Shown one piece after another: positions 49,201 through 57,100 of a stretch of DNA of 64,000 nucleotides. Below the pieces are notes generated by a model. That model did not search any database. It was not told the origin of the DNA and saw nothing but the letters and a program-made list of their open reading frames with translations. Position 1 is the first letter of the stretch. Each line of letters starts with the position of its first letter. A program made the position numbers and the translations under genes. Source of the DNA: Watersipora subatra (taxonomy: Eukaryota; Bryozoa; Gymnolaemata; Cheilostomatida; Watersiporidae); NCBI RefSeq assembly GCF_963576615.1, contig NC_088711.1:4216001-4280000 (forward strand), written 5' to 3'.

Positions 49201-49511
49201 AATACAGCAAGATGCCTACAGATGATATCTCGGGATTGGGCTCGCAAGTGAAGGTGGTTGACTCTACCTACAGCCAATCATAGCTGTTCAGAGAAATAGT
49301 AATCGGTATGTTTCCTCCAGGGGTCTGAAGGGAATGGACCGTGGCTGAGGTAGTAATTAATTTATTAACCTAATCAAGCTGACTAGCTTACATAGCCAGG
49401 CTCAGAAGTGACATTTCCATCCATACAAACTGAAGTTATGATGTCACTGAGCGCTGCGCTGACATTAGATCTTAGATAGGAACCTTGGTGGGAGGACATG
49501 GTGCAGTCAGT
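27931..49511 (-). CDS. IgGFc-binding/collagen/EGF membrane protein, 5' incomplete
   Basis: Minus-strand exons, 5' to 3': 48766-48686, 47022-46895, 45779-44867, 44168-44058, 43781-43624, 42344-42185, 40693-40521, 39512-39320, 38657-38454, 38117-37956, 37823-37654, 37248-37048, 36707-36510, 36237-36138, 33801-33556, 33437-33267, 32873-32664, 32281-32162, 31843-31610, 29729-29460, then 28238-27931 or 29043-28739. An extra candidate 5' exon is 49511-49392. All junctions from 48766 on keep phase and give about 1,500 codons. Module order: Cys-bounded segment, IgGFc-binding domain, MopE-like metal site, IgGFc-binding domain, metal site, Thr/Ser linker, collagen, EGF, transmembrane anchor. IgGFc-binding N-terminal domains are known from vertebrate FCGBP and many invertebrate secreted proteins. 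A role in surface recognition or adhesion is inference. No signal peptide exon was found. Confidence 0.85.
28739..29043 (-). CDS. Alternative terminal exon A: TM anchor
   Basis: A strong acceptor (gcggtttttttctag) in phase 1 opens this exon. It encodes a short ectodomain ([20 protein letters not shown]), then the hydrophobic helix [20 protein letters not shown] and a basic [10 protein letters not shown] tail. It either reads to a stop at 28739 (an AATAAA lies ~200 bases downstream on this strand) or uses a possible donor GAT|GTAAGA at 28786. It fits directly behind the EGF exon 29729-29460. Confidence 0.65.
29460..32281 (-). CDS. EGF-like exons (five EGF modules)
   Basis: Exon 32281-32162 holds [20 protein letters not shown], a calcium-binding EGF. 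Exon 31843-31610 holds [20 protein letters not shown] and a shorter [18 protein letters not shown] module. Exon 29729-29460 starts with a run of seven Ser codons (AGC repeat), then a [22 protein letters not shown] and [19 protein letters not shown]. All are phase 1-1, the usual phase of shuffled EGF exons. The second module of each pair looks truncated after [11 protein letters not shown] / [11 protein letters not shown]. Confidence 0.88.
29730..31609. other. Intron of the IgGFc gene, nothing recognised
   Basis: This 1.9-kb A+T-rich stretch between two EGF exons holds no conserved frame, array or transposon end that could be identified. Confidence 0.5.
32664..33437 (-). CDS. Collagen-like exons 2 and 3 (Thr-rich Gly-X-Y)
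   Basis: Exons 33437-33267 and 32873-32664 are both phase 1-1 and together add about 40 Gly-X-Y triplets. The repeat is rich in Thr at the Y position ([19 protein letters not shown]). There is one register break at GISVEGDKG. The Gly register is preserved exactly across both exon junctions, which supports the splice sites. Confidence 0.88.
33556..36237 (-). CDS. Metal-binding exon 2 and Thr-rich linker with collagen start
   Basis: Exon 36237-36138 encodes [19 protein letters not shown] followed by RIDEEIC. After a 2.3-kb intron, exon 33801-33556 opens with [12 protein letters not shown], then a Pro/Thr stretch with three near copies of STTTV, then a classic Pro-rich Gly-X-Y run ([19 protein letters not shown] and onward). 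The Thr/Ser stretch is a likely O-glycosylated spacer (inference). Confidence 0.85.
34118..34402. repeat. 32-bp minisatellite, ~9 copies
   Basis: Unit 'acttatatctaactcctcta' plus 'gtaacatctatt', in the intron between exons 36237-36138 and 33801-33556. Confidence 0.9.
35253..36078. mobile_element. 826-bp TIR element with 8-bp target duplication
   Basis: Inverted ends of ~75 bases start AATGATATACAGCCCCCAA and include the 'ggggtttaatgatggagctc' block in both arms. The sequence CTTACACC occurs directly on both sides (35245-35252 and 36079-36086). An 8-bp duplication is typical of hAT or P-type elements; no transposase frame is present. It lies in an intron of the IgGFc gene. Confidence 0.8.
36510..40693 (-). 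CDS. IgGFc-binding domain 2 exons
   Basis: Seven exons: 40693-40521, 39512-39320, 38657-38454, 38117-37956, 37823-37654, 37248-37048 and 36707-36510. Hallmarks are [114 protein letters not shown] and GVHSIQHED with [10 protein letters not shown]. It is clearly paralogous to domain 1 in tandem order. Confidence 0.9.
39000..39205. repeat. ~20-bp tgatatggta-type repeat
   Basis: About ten imperfect copies of 'gatatggtatgatatagcat' in an intron of the IgGFc gene. Open frames on the minus strand here are by-products. Confidence 0.85.
40128..40385. repeat. ~65-bp repeat, ~4 copies
   Basis: Units contain 'aacaggtttagatagctggt' and 'cgatagggcaggctatatgg', in the intron before IgGFc domain 2 exon 39512-39320. 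Confidence 0.85.
41180..41312. repeat. 14-bp minisatellite, ~9 copies
   Basis: Pure 'gatctgctccaact' units produce frames on both strands. The rest of the 40694-42184 intron shows nothing recognisable. Confidence 0.9.
42185..42344 (-). CDS. MopE-type metal-binding exon 1
   Basis: [19 protein letters not shown] leads into LIDEELC, followed by a [12 protein letters not shown] segment. The spaced Asp/Asn pattern DGxDNDCDGxxDExxC matches the short metal-binding motif described in MopE-like proteins (Pfam Cu-binding_MopE). It links the two IgGFc domains and contains in one exon what the second copy splits between 36237-36138 and 33801-33556. Confidence 0.85.
42410..42640. repeat. ~30-bp diverged repeat
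   Basis: Imperfect copies of 'tatacatagacaagttgtat' plus 'catagagg', in the intron upstream of the metal-binding exon. Confidence 0.65.
42935..43590. repeat. 33-bp minisatellite, ~17 copies
   Basis: Unit 'cacctatttgcagcatagct' plus 'gatgtttagatgt'. The last copies degrade to a 'ggttttaggagttactt'-like variant that runs up to the donor of exon 43781-43624. Confidence 0.9.
43624..47022 (-). CDS. IgGFc-binding domain 1 exons
   Basis: Exons 47022-46895, 45779-44867, 44168-44058 and 43781-43624. They begin [13 protein letters not shown] and contain the family hallmarks [96 protein letters not shown] and [19 protein letters not shown] with [10 protein letters not shown]. One 913-base exon covers what needs six exons in domain 2. 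No catalytic residues are expected; this family is thought to be a binding module. Confidence 0.9.
44160..44510. repeat. ~32-bp minisatellite made of an exon acceptor and exon start
   Basis: Read on the minus strand, each of ~10 units is tttgtag|GCTCCTACAACAAC then TATCTCATG. This is the acceptor plus the first ~26 coding bases of IgGFc domain 1 exon 44168-44058. In the exon frame a TAG arises at the next unit's acceptor, so use of an upstream copy would truncate the protein. Confidence 0.88.
45780..46894. other. Intron within IgGFc domain 1, nothing recognised
   Basis: No repeat array or conserved frame was seen. The minus-strand frame at 45913-46272 is low-complexity and not recognised. 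Confidence 0.5.
47155..47450. repeat. ~110-bp diverged repeat, ~3 copies
   Basis: Copies share 'tgacagacaaaactgaaagc' and 'agtagcgatat'. The remaining intron to 48685 shows nothing recognisable. Confidence 0.65.
48686..49511 (-). CDS. Tentative 5' exons with Cys-bounded segments
   Basis: Exon 48766-48686 ([20 protein letters not shown] to the IEQSCF end) joins in phase to the first IgGFc exon. Exon 49511-49392 ([20 protein letters not shown] ... [14 protein letters not shown]) has good splice signals, but it is phase 0 at both ends and does not fit directly to 48766. Either an exon between them is missed or it is not part of the gene. The two segments resemble each other: a Cys pair ~24-26 residues apart around an Ala/Ser-rich helix-like core. 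Confidence 0.4.
49122..49214. repeat. Two consecutive hairpin-forming inverted repeats
   Basis: Arms 'cccatagtattaa' and 'ttaatactatggg' enclose a second pair 'catctcga'/'tcgagatg' (49122-49176). Immediately after lies 'catcttgctg' with its complement 'cagcaagatg' (49186-49214). The cluster lies between the tentative 5' exons of the IgGFc gene. Confidence 0.75.
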
Positions 49512-49559
49512 CTAATGATGGAGAGATATTAATACAATAATTATGTATACATAACAAGT

Positions 49560-49990
49560 TCATGAACAGATATTAGACATGCTTTAATACTGATATTTAT
49601 GATGCAGTGATGTTCATATTAGACATGCTTTATGAGTGATATATATGGTGTAGTGATGTTCATATTAGACATGCTTTATGAGTGATATATATGGTGTAGC
49701 GATGTTCATATTAGACATGCTTTATGAGTGATATATCTGGATTAGTGGTGTTCATATTAGACATGCTTTATGAGTGATATATATGGTGTAGTGATGTTCA
49801 TATTAGACATGCTTTATGAGTGATACATATGGTGCATTGATGTTCATATTAGACATGCTTTATGAATGATATATATGGTGTAGTGATGTTCATATTAGAC
49901 ATGCTTTATGAGTGATATATATGCTGCAGTGATGTTCATATTAGACATGCTTTATGAGTGATATATATGGTGTAGCGATGTTCATTTTAC
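49560..49990. repeat. 46-bp minisatellite, ~9 copies
   Basis: Unit 'tattagacatgctttatgag' plus 'tgatatatatggtgtagtgatgttca' in two parts, located upstream of the IgGFc gene and ending just before the hAT element. Confidence 0.92.
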
Positions 49991-50004
49991 ACATGCACCT
50001 AGCA

Positions 50005-50741
50005 CAGGGGTCAGCAACCTTTTTTACTCAAAGAGCCATTTGGACCCATTTTCCACAGAAAAGAACGCAGTAAGAGCCACAAACCCCCTTTCATATTTCA
50101 AGTTAAAAAATAAATACCACCTTTTTTTGTTGAGCTTTTAATGTGTTTATATAATTTTTACATCATAAAACGTAAAGTTGTGGCATGTATAATGATTTAA
50201 CTGCTGAGAAAACAAAATTACACTTTTGCAAAGAACAATAAAATAATTTCAATGGTTTTATTGGCGCATAAATTGTTATGAAGTGTATTACACGTAATAG
50301 TGTTGTTGTTTGTCAGTAGTGTTGTTGACGATATTGCAGACCTAAGTGGCTGGCCAGCCTTACTAGATTTCTAATTGTTTAATTAACCCAGTTCATTGAA
50401 ATAATATCAGAAGGTATCTCGTAGCGGTCTGGCCTTCCACGCGAATCCATTAGTACGTTTTTCGGTACTTTTATGTTACAGTCACGTGACGATCATGTGA
50501 TAAGGTACTAATAATACAACATAATGTAAATAATGACGCATAGCGAGCGACAACGATTGATTTATCATCATACTTACATTTTTTTAAATTATGTTACAAA
50601 ATCTAGTGATAACATTTCTATATTTTTATGAACTACTTGGCATATGGTAATAAGAGGAGAAAATTCCAAAGTCAGAGGGAGCCGCAGCGAGGGAATGAAA
50701 GAGCCGCATGCGGCTCCGGAGCTGCAGGTTGCCGACCCCTG
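50005..50741. mobile_element. Non-autonomous hAT element, 737 bp
   Basis: Terminal inverted repeats CAGGGGTCAGCAACC and GGTTGCCGACCCCTG are typical of hAT elements. A perfect 8-bp duplication ACCTAGCA flanks the element (49997-50004, 50742-50749). No transposase frame is seen. It sits in the spacer between the IgGFc gene and ODR4. Confidence 0.9.
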
Positions 50742-51109
50742 ACCTAGCACTATACATCACATCCAAGGCTTCGATGCTGTAGCAAAGAAGGTGCCTCTTA
50801 TTTATGATCTACTTTCTATGCAGTCATGTCGGTCGAGTTTGAGCCAAAAACTGAAAGTTCGAGTGGAAGACAAAAGCCAGAATACAAACATGTATTTAAA
50901 TATATTTCAATTCTGAATCTCTTAGCATTGCAATCACAGTGTCAACTACTTAGACACCCAACAAAACATTGACATGTATGAGAAGTGCATTGGTCACCCA
51001 GTTTATAAACAAAACTGATATAAAAATAAATAACAAATTGAATAACAAACAACAGATCAGTATTGATATGCCATTAAATTGCATCTAGTAAGGCGTGCTT
51101 TACCGTCTG

Positions 51110-54100
51110 CTATCCAATGAACTCGTCCAAATTGAGGTACGTGAGAGAGACAACCATGGCTAGGACAGCACCCGAGGCTAACGCTGAAAAAATAATCTAG
51201 ATGACTTATACAAGATACCGATTACTATTATAATTTCAAAAGCGCAACAAAAATCATGAGAAAATGACATGAGAGCTCAATAAAGCCGTGTATTGGCCCC
51301 CCTACCGACATGGGTAAATTCTATACACAGCCACCTTCATACCTGACATAAAACCACATATCTATATATATTTCTCAAAGTATGTGTGTGGATATGGGTG
51401 TGGATATGTGTGTGGATATGGGTGTGGATATGTGTGTCCCTCCAGCTATAGATCTTAAAATCTTGATATTAAAATTCTGTTTACTGATCGATTTGAACCC
51501 ACAACGAATGCATTGACAAGGTTCTTATCCCGACGTTCTACCACTGAGCCAGCATGACATAATAATCAGTTACTTTATCATACCCAATGCGCGTGCCAAT
51601 TATTTTAGCCTTGCATCCACGAGTTACGATGCTTCTGTTCAAAAATATTTTGGGACCCAAATATATGCAACGCGATGCTTATTCATCTTTTTCCGTTAGG
51701 GCTGATTTATTCGGCCTCACGATATCGACAATAATTTATCTCAAACTTACAATTTGGTGATTGGTGTACTGGTTATATACAGTGGAACCTCGGCTAAAAT
51801 GTGAAGTAAACGTGCCATTGTTGTTTATATTTTCCTTTTCCTACGATTTTTGATGTAACTGATCTGTTGCATTTTATGCAATCTGTTGCATTTTTCTGCA
51901 ATTTTTGTCATTGTATCTCATCCTTTAATGTTTTTGATGTTTCAAGAGTAAAACATACGGAATGTTTACTTTTGTTTTCTTTTTCCATCATCATAAATAG
52001 AAAAGCTTTTATTACATTAAAATTAAACACGATCTATATTTACCCGTTTTTATTTATAGTATGCAGTATACAGTGCAGTTTATAGTGTAAAATGTAAAAC
52101 ACTTTACCGAAGTTGTTTTCTCGCCTTGGAATGGATTAAAATTTGCTTACATTTATTCCCAAGGGAAAAATTGTTTCGGATCTCGAACAACTCGGTTTTC
52201 GAACTGAGGTTCCACTGTATGTTATTAAAAGATGTACGTCGCTGAAAGTTATGAAATTTTAAATTTACAATGGTTTAAAAACCTTTACAATTGTTTTATT
52301 TCTTTTTAATTTAGTTGTTTTTATTTTCTCTTTTAATTTATTTCAACTACACAAAACACCTCTCTCATGATATGTAGTTTGAAAGTTAGAATGGCAAATG
52401 TTGAATATATAAATACAAATCTATTTTCGAAGTAAAGAAGTTTTTATTACCCGAGCAACGGTGGGTAGCACAGCTAGTATAACTGCATAACTAAGCAGAC
52501 CACTCGCTAACTAAAGCTGATATAGCTCTTAGATAGCCAGCAATGATTATAATGTAGATAGCCAGACCACCACACATCCTGAAGTTCAAGCCTTTATTCT
52601 TACTCACATCCACACCTACTGCAGCCATATCACTTTATCATGAGCATGCAATCTGTGGCAGTGATGTCTATAACTACGATATAACTACTATATAACTACG
52701 ATATAACTACCATATAACTACTATATAACTACTATATAGCTCCTAAATAACTTCCAAATAACTACTATACAGTTACTGTTAACTCTGATATCCATGTACA
52801 AACTCACTGGCGATGGCCGGCATGTTGTTTAGGAAGGAACTCCTAGAGGTAGCACCGCTGTCATCAGCCGCTACCTCTTCTGCTTGATACCTGTTGAGAC
52901 TTTCCAGGTCCTCCACATCTGTAGCAAAACATTTAACGCAGTTTATTCGTGCCTTGCAAATAAGCACCATGTTTCGGTGCATAGCATGTAAACCTAACAA
53001 GATATCTTAGCTGAGACGCATTGAGAGCAACATTAGCAAGCGGATAACAAATAATGTAAATTGGTCAGAGGCATGAAATGTAGGCATACGCACCATGCAC
53101 ATAGGCATACACATAGTACATATAGACATACATACATGCACATAAGCGTGCATACACATAGACATATATGCGCATAGACATGTATGTAAACATATACACA
53201 CATGTACATAGACACACGCATAGACATACACACATACAAATTGAAGGTACGATAACAAAAAAGAGGAAATACCAGCAGTTCTTTCAGTAGTAACATCAAT
53301 AGTTGCTGAGTCGATAGAGTTAATTCCTAGTATTTGTTGAGCTCGTTCTGTACAATCCTCCACCTTCTCTCCTTTGAACATGTGATCACTAAATGATATA
53401 GCAGGAAGACTCGTGTGTGTAATATACACCCTCGGTGGTGTCTCATAAACTATCTGCAACATAACAAGACATGTAGGATGTCGGTAAAACTGAATGTCAG
53501 CCTGCCAAAGATAGTGCTGCCAAGCAGAAAAATAAGTTGATGTGAATCACCTGATCATCGGAGGAGTGTTTTTCACTGCCAACCTGTAGCATGTCTTCGC
53601 ACAGTAGCTGACACCTGGTAACCAAGGACCTCTGTAAGTCTGCCTTTATAGCCTATATTATACAGCAATGATAAAAAGAATGAAACAAATATTTAAAAAC
53701 TGTATCTCAGGCTAGCATCTCGGGGATTAAGATGATGACATCATGGCTGAGTAAATGAGGAAGTCAGCTATTGTTAGAAAACTAGATATAATAGCTGCAA
53801 ATAACTAGAGCAACTTAAACCATTGAGAGTGCAGCACTTCACAGATGGTTGAAGGTGGCTACATGGATGAAAAAATTGCTACATCTGGTAGACGGCTATT
53901 TGGTAAATGATCATACAATCATGTTGACTATAATAGGGCATATTTTGTACAATTGTAAATTGATAACAGCCACATCGCAGGGCATGAAGTTCATGAATAA
54001 CTCTTGATTAACCTACTTGTGACAGCTGTGCTGCAGTGGCTGGAGCTCTGAGGAATGCGATAGAGGATACTGTTCCCTTCAACCGCAGGGAAGACATTTG

Positions 54101-57100
54101 CTCATCACATGAACTATTAGAGCAAGTCTGAGCCTGCAACAAAGCAACCCACAATGAAACGTGTGCTTTTTCTCTTTGCGCACTATCTCTTTCTAACTGC
54201 TTTCTCTTCGAAACTGCTTTCTCTTCGAAACTGCTTTCTCTTCGAAACTGCTTTCTCTTCGAAACTGCTTTCTCTTCGAAACTGCTTTCTCTTCGAAACT
54301 GCTTTCTCTTCGAAGCTGCTTTCTCTTCGAAGCTGCTTTCTCTTCGAAACTGCTTTCTCTTCGAAACTGCTTTCTCTTCGAAACTGCTTTCTCTTCGAAA
54401 CTGCTTTCTCTTCGAAACTGCTTTCTCTTTGCAACTGCTTTCTCTTTGCAACTGCTTTCTCCTTGCAACTGCTTTCTCCTTGCAACTGCTTTCTCCTTGC
54501 AACTACTTTCTCTTTGCAACTGCTTTCTCTTTGCAACTGCTTTCTCTTTGAAAATGCTTTCTCTTTGCAACTGTTTTCTTTTTGCAACTGTTTTATTTTT
54601 GCAATTGCTTTCTCTTTGCAATTGCTTTCTTTTTGCAACTGCTTTCTTTTTGCAACTGCCTCAGACATTGTTCTCTTTACTAACCAAGCTTAATCATGTG
54701 TGCTTTTGGGTGAGCAGAGCTTTTAACGTCTTTATTACAACAATGATTTGTAGATTGATAGCTTAAAGTAGATATAGTTATTTCAATCAACCTTAAAAAT
54801 ACTTTCCTAGTACAATGCACCCTCAAGATACGATTACCCTGATATATGATTTTTTTACCTTACGAAGTGGAACATGATGATTTGTTCACTTAACTATACG
54901 AATCTTATTTCACCATACAAATTCAAAATTTTTTTCACCCGAGTTCAAGTTTGGCAATCGGTGTGCTTATTACGTACGTCAAAATGACAAAGACGCCAAA
55001 ATGCTCTTAGCCAAAAACATTTTCACAATGCTTGAAAGAGACACGATGACCAAATTATCTCAGTTCAGCAATTCTCACGTGTAAAAAAACAGTAATATTT
55101 TCCCTTCGAAACCAGTAGCAAAGCTAGAGTTATGATCCCTTCAAACAGAAGTTAAGTGGTCACACAACTTCCCTTAATCTGTTAACAAAAATCCACTTCA
55201 TTACGAAAATAGCGTCGTTCAAGCTTTCTAAGACAAATTGGGTTGAAAAAGGTTTTAATGAGATCAGTTAAAACTATACTGAAAACGAAGCCAGAAACTA
55301 ACAAGTGATGAAATTTTAGTGATAAAAAAGTTACAATTCGATAAAATAGTTAAAAGTACATACTAAAATTTAGCTTTAAGTGTGTGTGTTTAGTAAGCTA
55401 AACTTATTTAAAGTGCATGCAAAGTTTATTTTATACGTACATCTGTCTGTCTTGAAGGTAAAAATTCTCTATGGTACATATTGCACATTGCAACGTTACA
55501 TTTTAATGCAGATCATAACCAATAAATACACTAAATATACTAAAGTCACTGTAGGTAACTATAGTTACTGAGGTTAACATACTATTTTGTTACTAATTGT
55601 TAATATGCACAGTACTTCTATAAAATTTTGATGATTTTTACCAGGGATGTTTGCGTTATCTAATTGCTATAGTGTTTTAGTTTTAATATCTAGCTATTAG
55701 CCTTTTCACTTTCATATCAAAAATAACTTCATATGCCGGGATACTAATGCTCATATGATCGATTTTCTCAAATTTTAAAACAAATTTGCATGTAGAGGTC
55801 ATGGCGAGGCGAGCCTAGACCGCGCATGCACTTTACATTTCATTAAAGATTCAATAATGCTTAGAGCAAGAGAAGGACAGCAACAACTAACCCTGCCAAG
55901 GAGATCCACAACAACTCTGGTAGGGCTCAAATTCTGATGAGAGAATTTCTTGCCTTTGATGGACTCTGCTCCAAACTGTTCATCATCACTAACAACACAT
56001 CCATTGCAGAGACAAAAAGAGTCAGAGATCAACTGAAGATATGGAGACAAGCCTCCCTGTAAGTATAAACAAGCATTGTATTACTAATCAGCAAGAAATT
56101 ACTGCAACAGTATCTGATTCAATGAACTTTAATTCCTATTTGAATGCGTCAGTATGGAAGGGTCGAAAATAGAGTGTCATAGTATTCAAATAAAGGTTTT
56201 ACAGTAGCTGTTTACAGTCCTACAATGGTACTATATATACAGACTGGCATCAATAGCAGAGAAATATACATGTATATATATACATACATGTATATACAGT
56301 CAAACATGGATAAATAGCCCTCGGATAGCTCGAACACATGGTTAACTCGAACGGTTTCTTTGGTCCGTTCCCACGTAATGATAAATTGCTTTAGATAACT
56401 CGACCTCAACTCTGTTAACTCGAACAATTTTTTGCCCAACGGCTACCGAGACGGTTGTTATCGCTTCAGAAAATCACTTTATTCCAAGCCATAGAGGTAG
56501 ACCTCAACTTTTCGTAATTCATAGGCGTCGTTATTACCACCATCGGAAAAAAATTTTGTCAACGACTTTTCTAAAGGTATAGTGAAATTTGATTTTTACC
56601 AAACATCCACTTAGGAATAGCCTTCCGAAAGCAAGGAGAAGCGAGGTAACCTTCAGATAAACTTAGAGAAAAATCGGTAAAATTGATCTTGGTTAAAACG
56701 CTCAAAAGAAAAAGATGTCTTTTTTTCTGAGCATTTCAGCAACGATCAAATTTTGCCAATTTTAATCTAAAAAATGTCTTGGCAATAACATCAGCCCAAA
56801 CAACAAACCAATCTCAAGTGATAGAAAAATCTCTATACTTTTTGATAAAAAAAGTTTTAAACTTTACATTAGAAGCATTTAATTTGAAACAAGCCATTTA
56901 TGCGTTTGATTTATATTATAGTTTGTATATGTACACATATCTACTAATAAATAAATAAATGGACTTGTGACAGTGTTCTGATAACTCGAACGCTCTGATA
57001 ACTTGAACACTTTCGCTCGGTCCCGTGAAGTTCGAGTTATCCATGTTTGACTGAATATATCTGTAACAAATATATATATATTGATATATATAGATATACA

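Noticed and set aside
50840..50935. Minus-strand MFVFWLLSSTRTFSFWLKLD as a signal peptide exon for the IgGFc gene
   Set aside because: No convincing donor in the right phase, and the sequence stops soon after; too weak to annotate.
54008..54693. Long Lys/Glu/Arg-rich and Phe/Leu/Ser-rich open frames on both strands
   Set aside because: They are produced by the 17-bp array; only 54133-54017 is a supported ODR4 exon.
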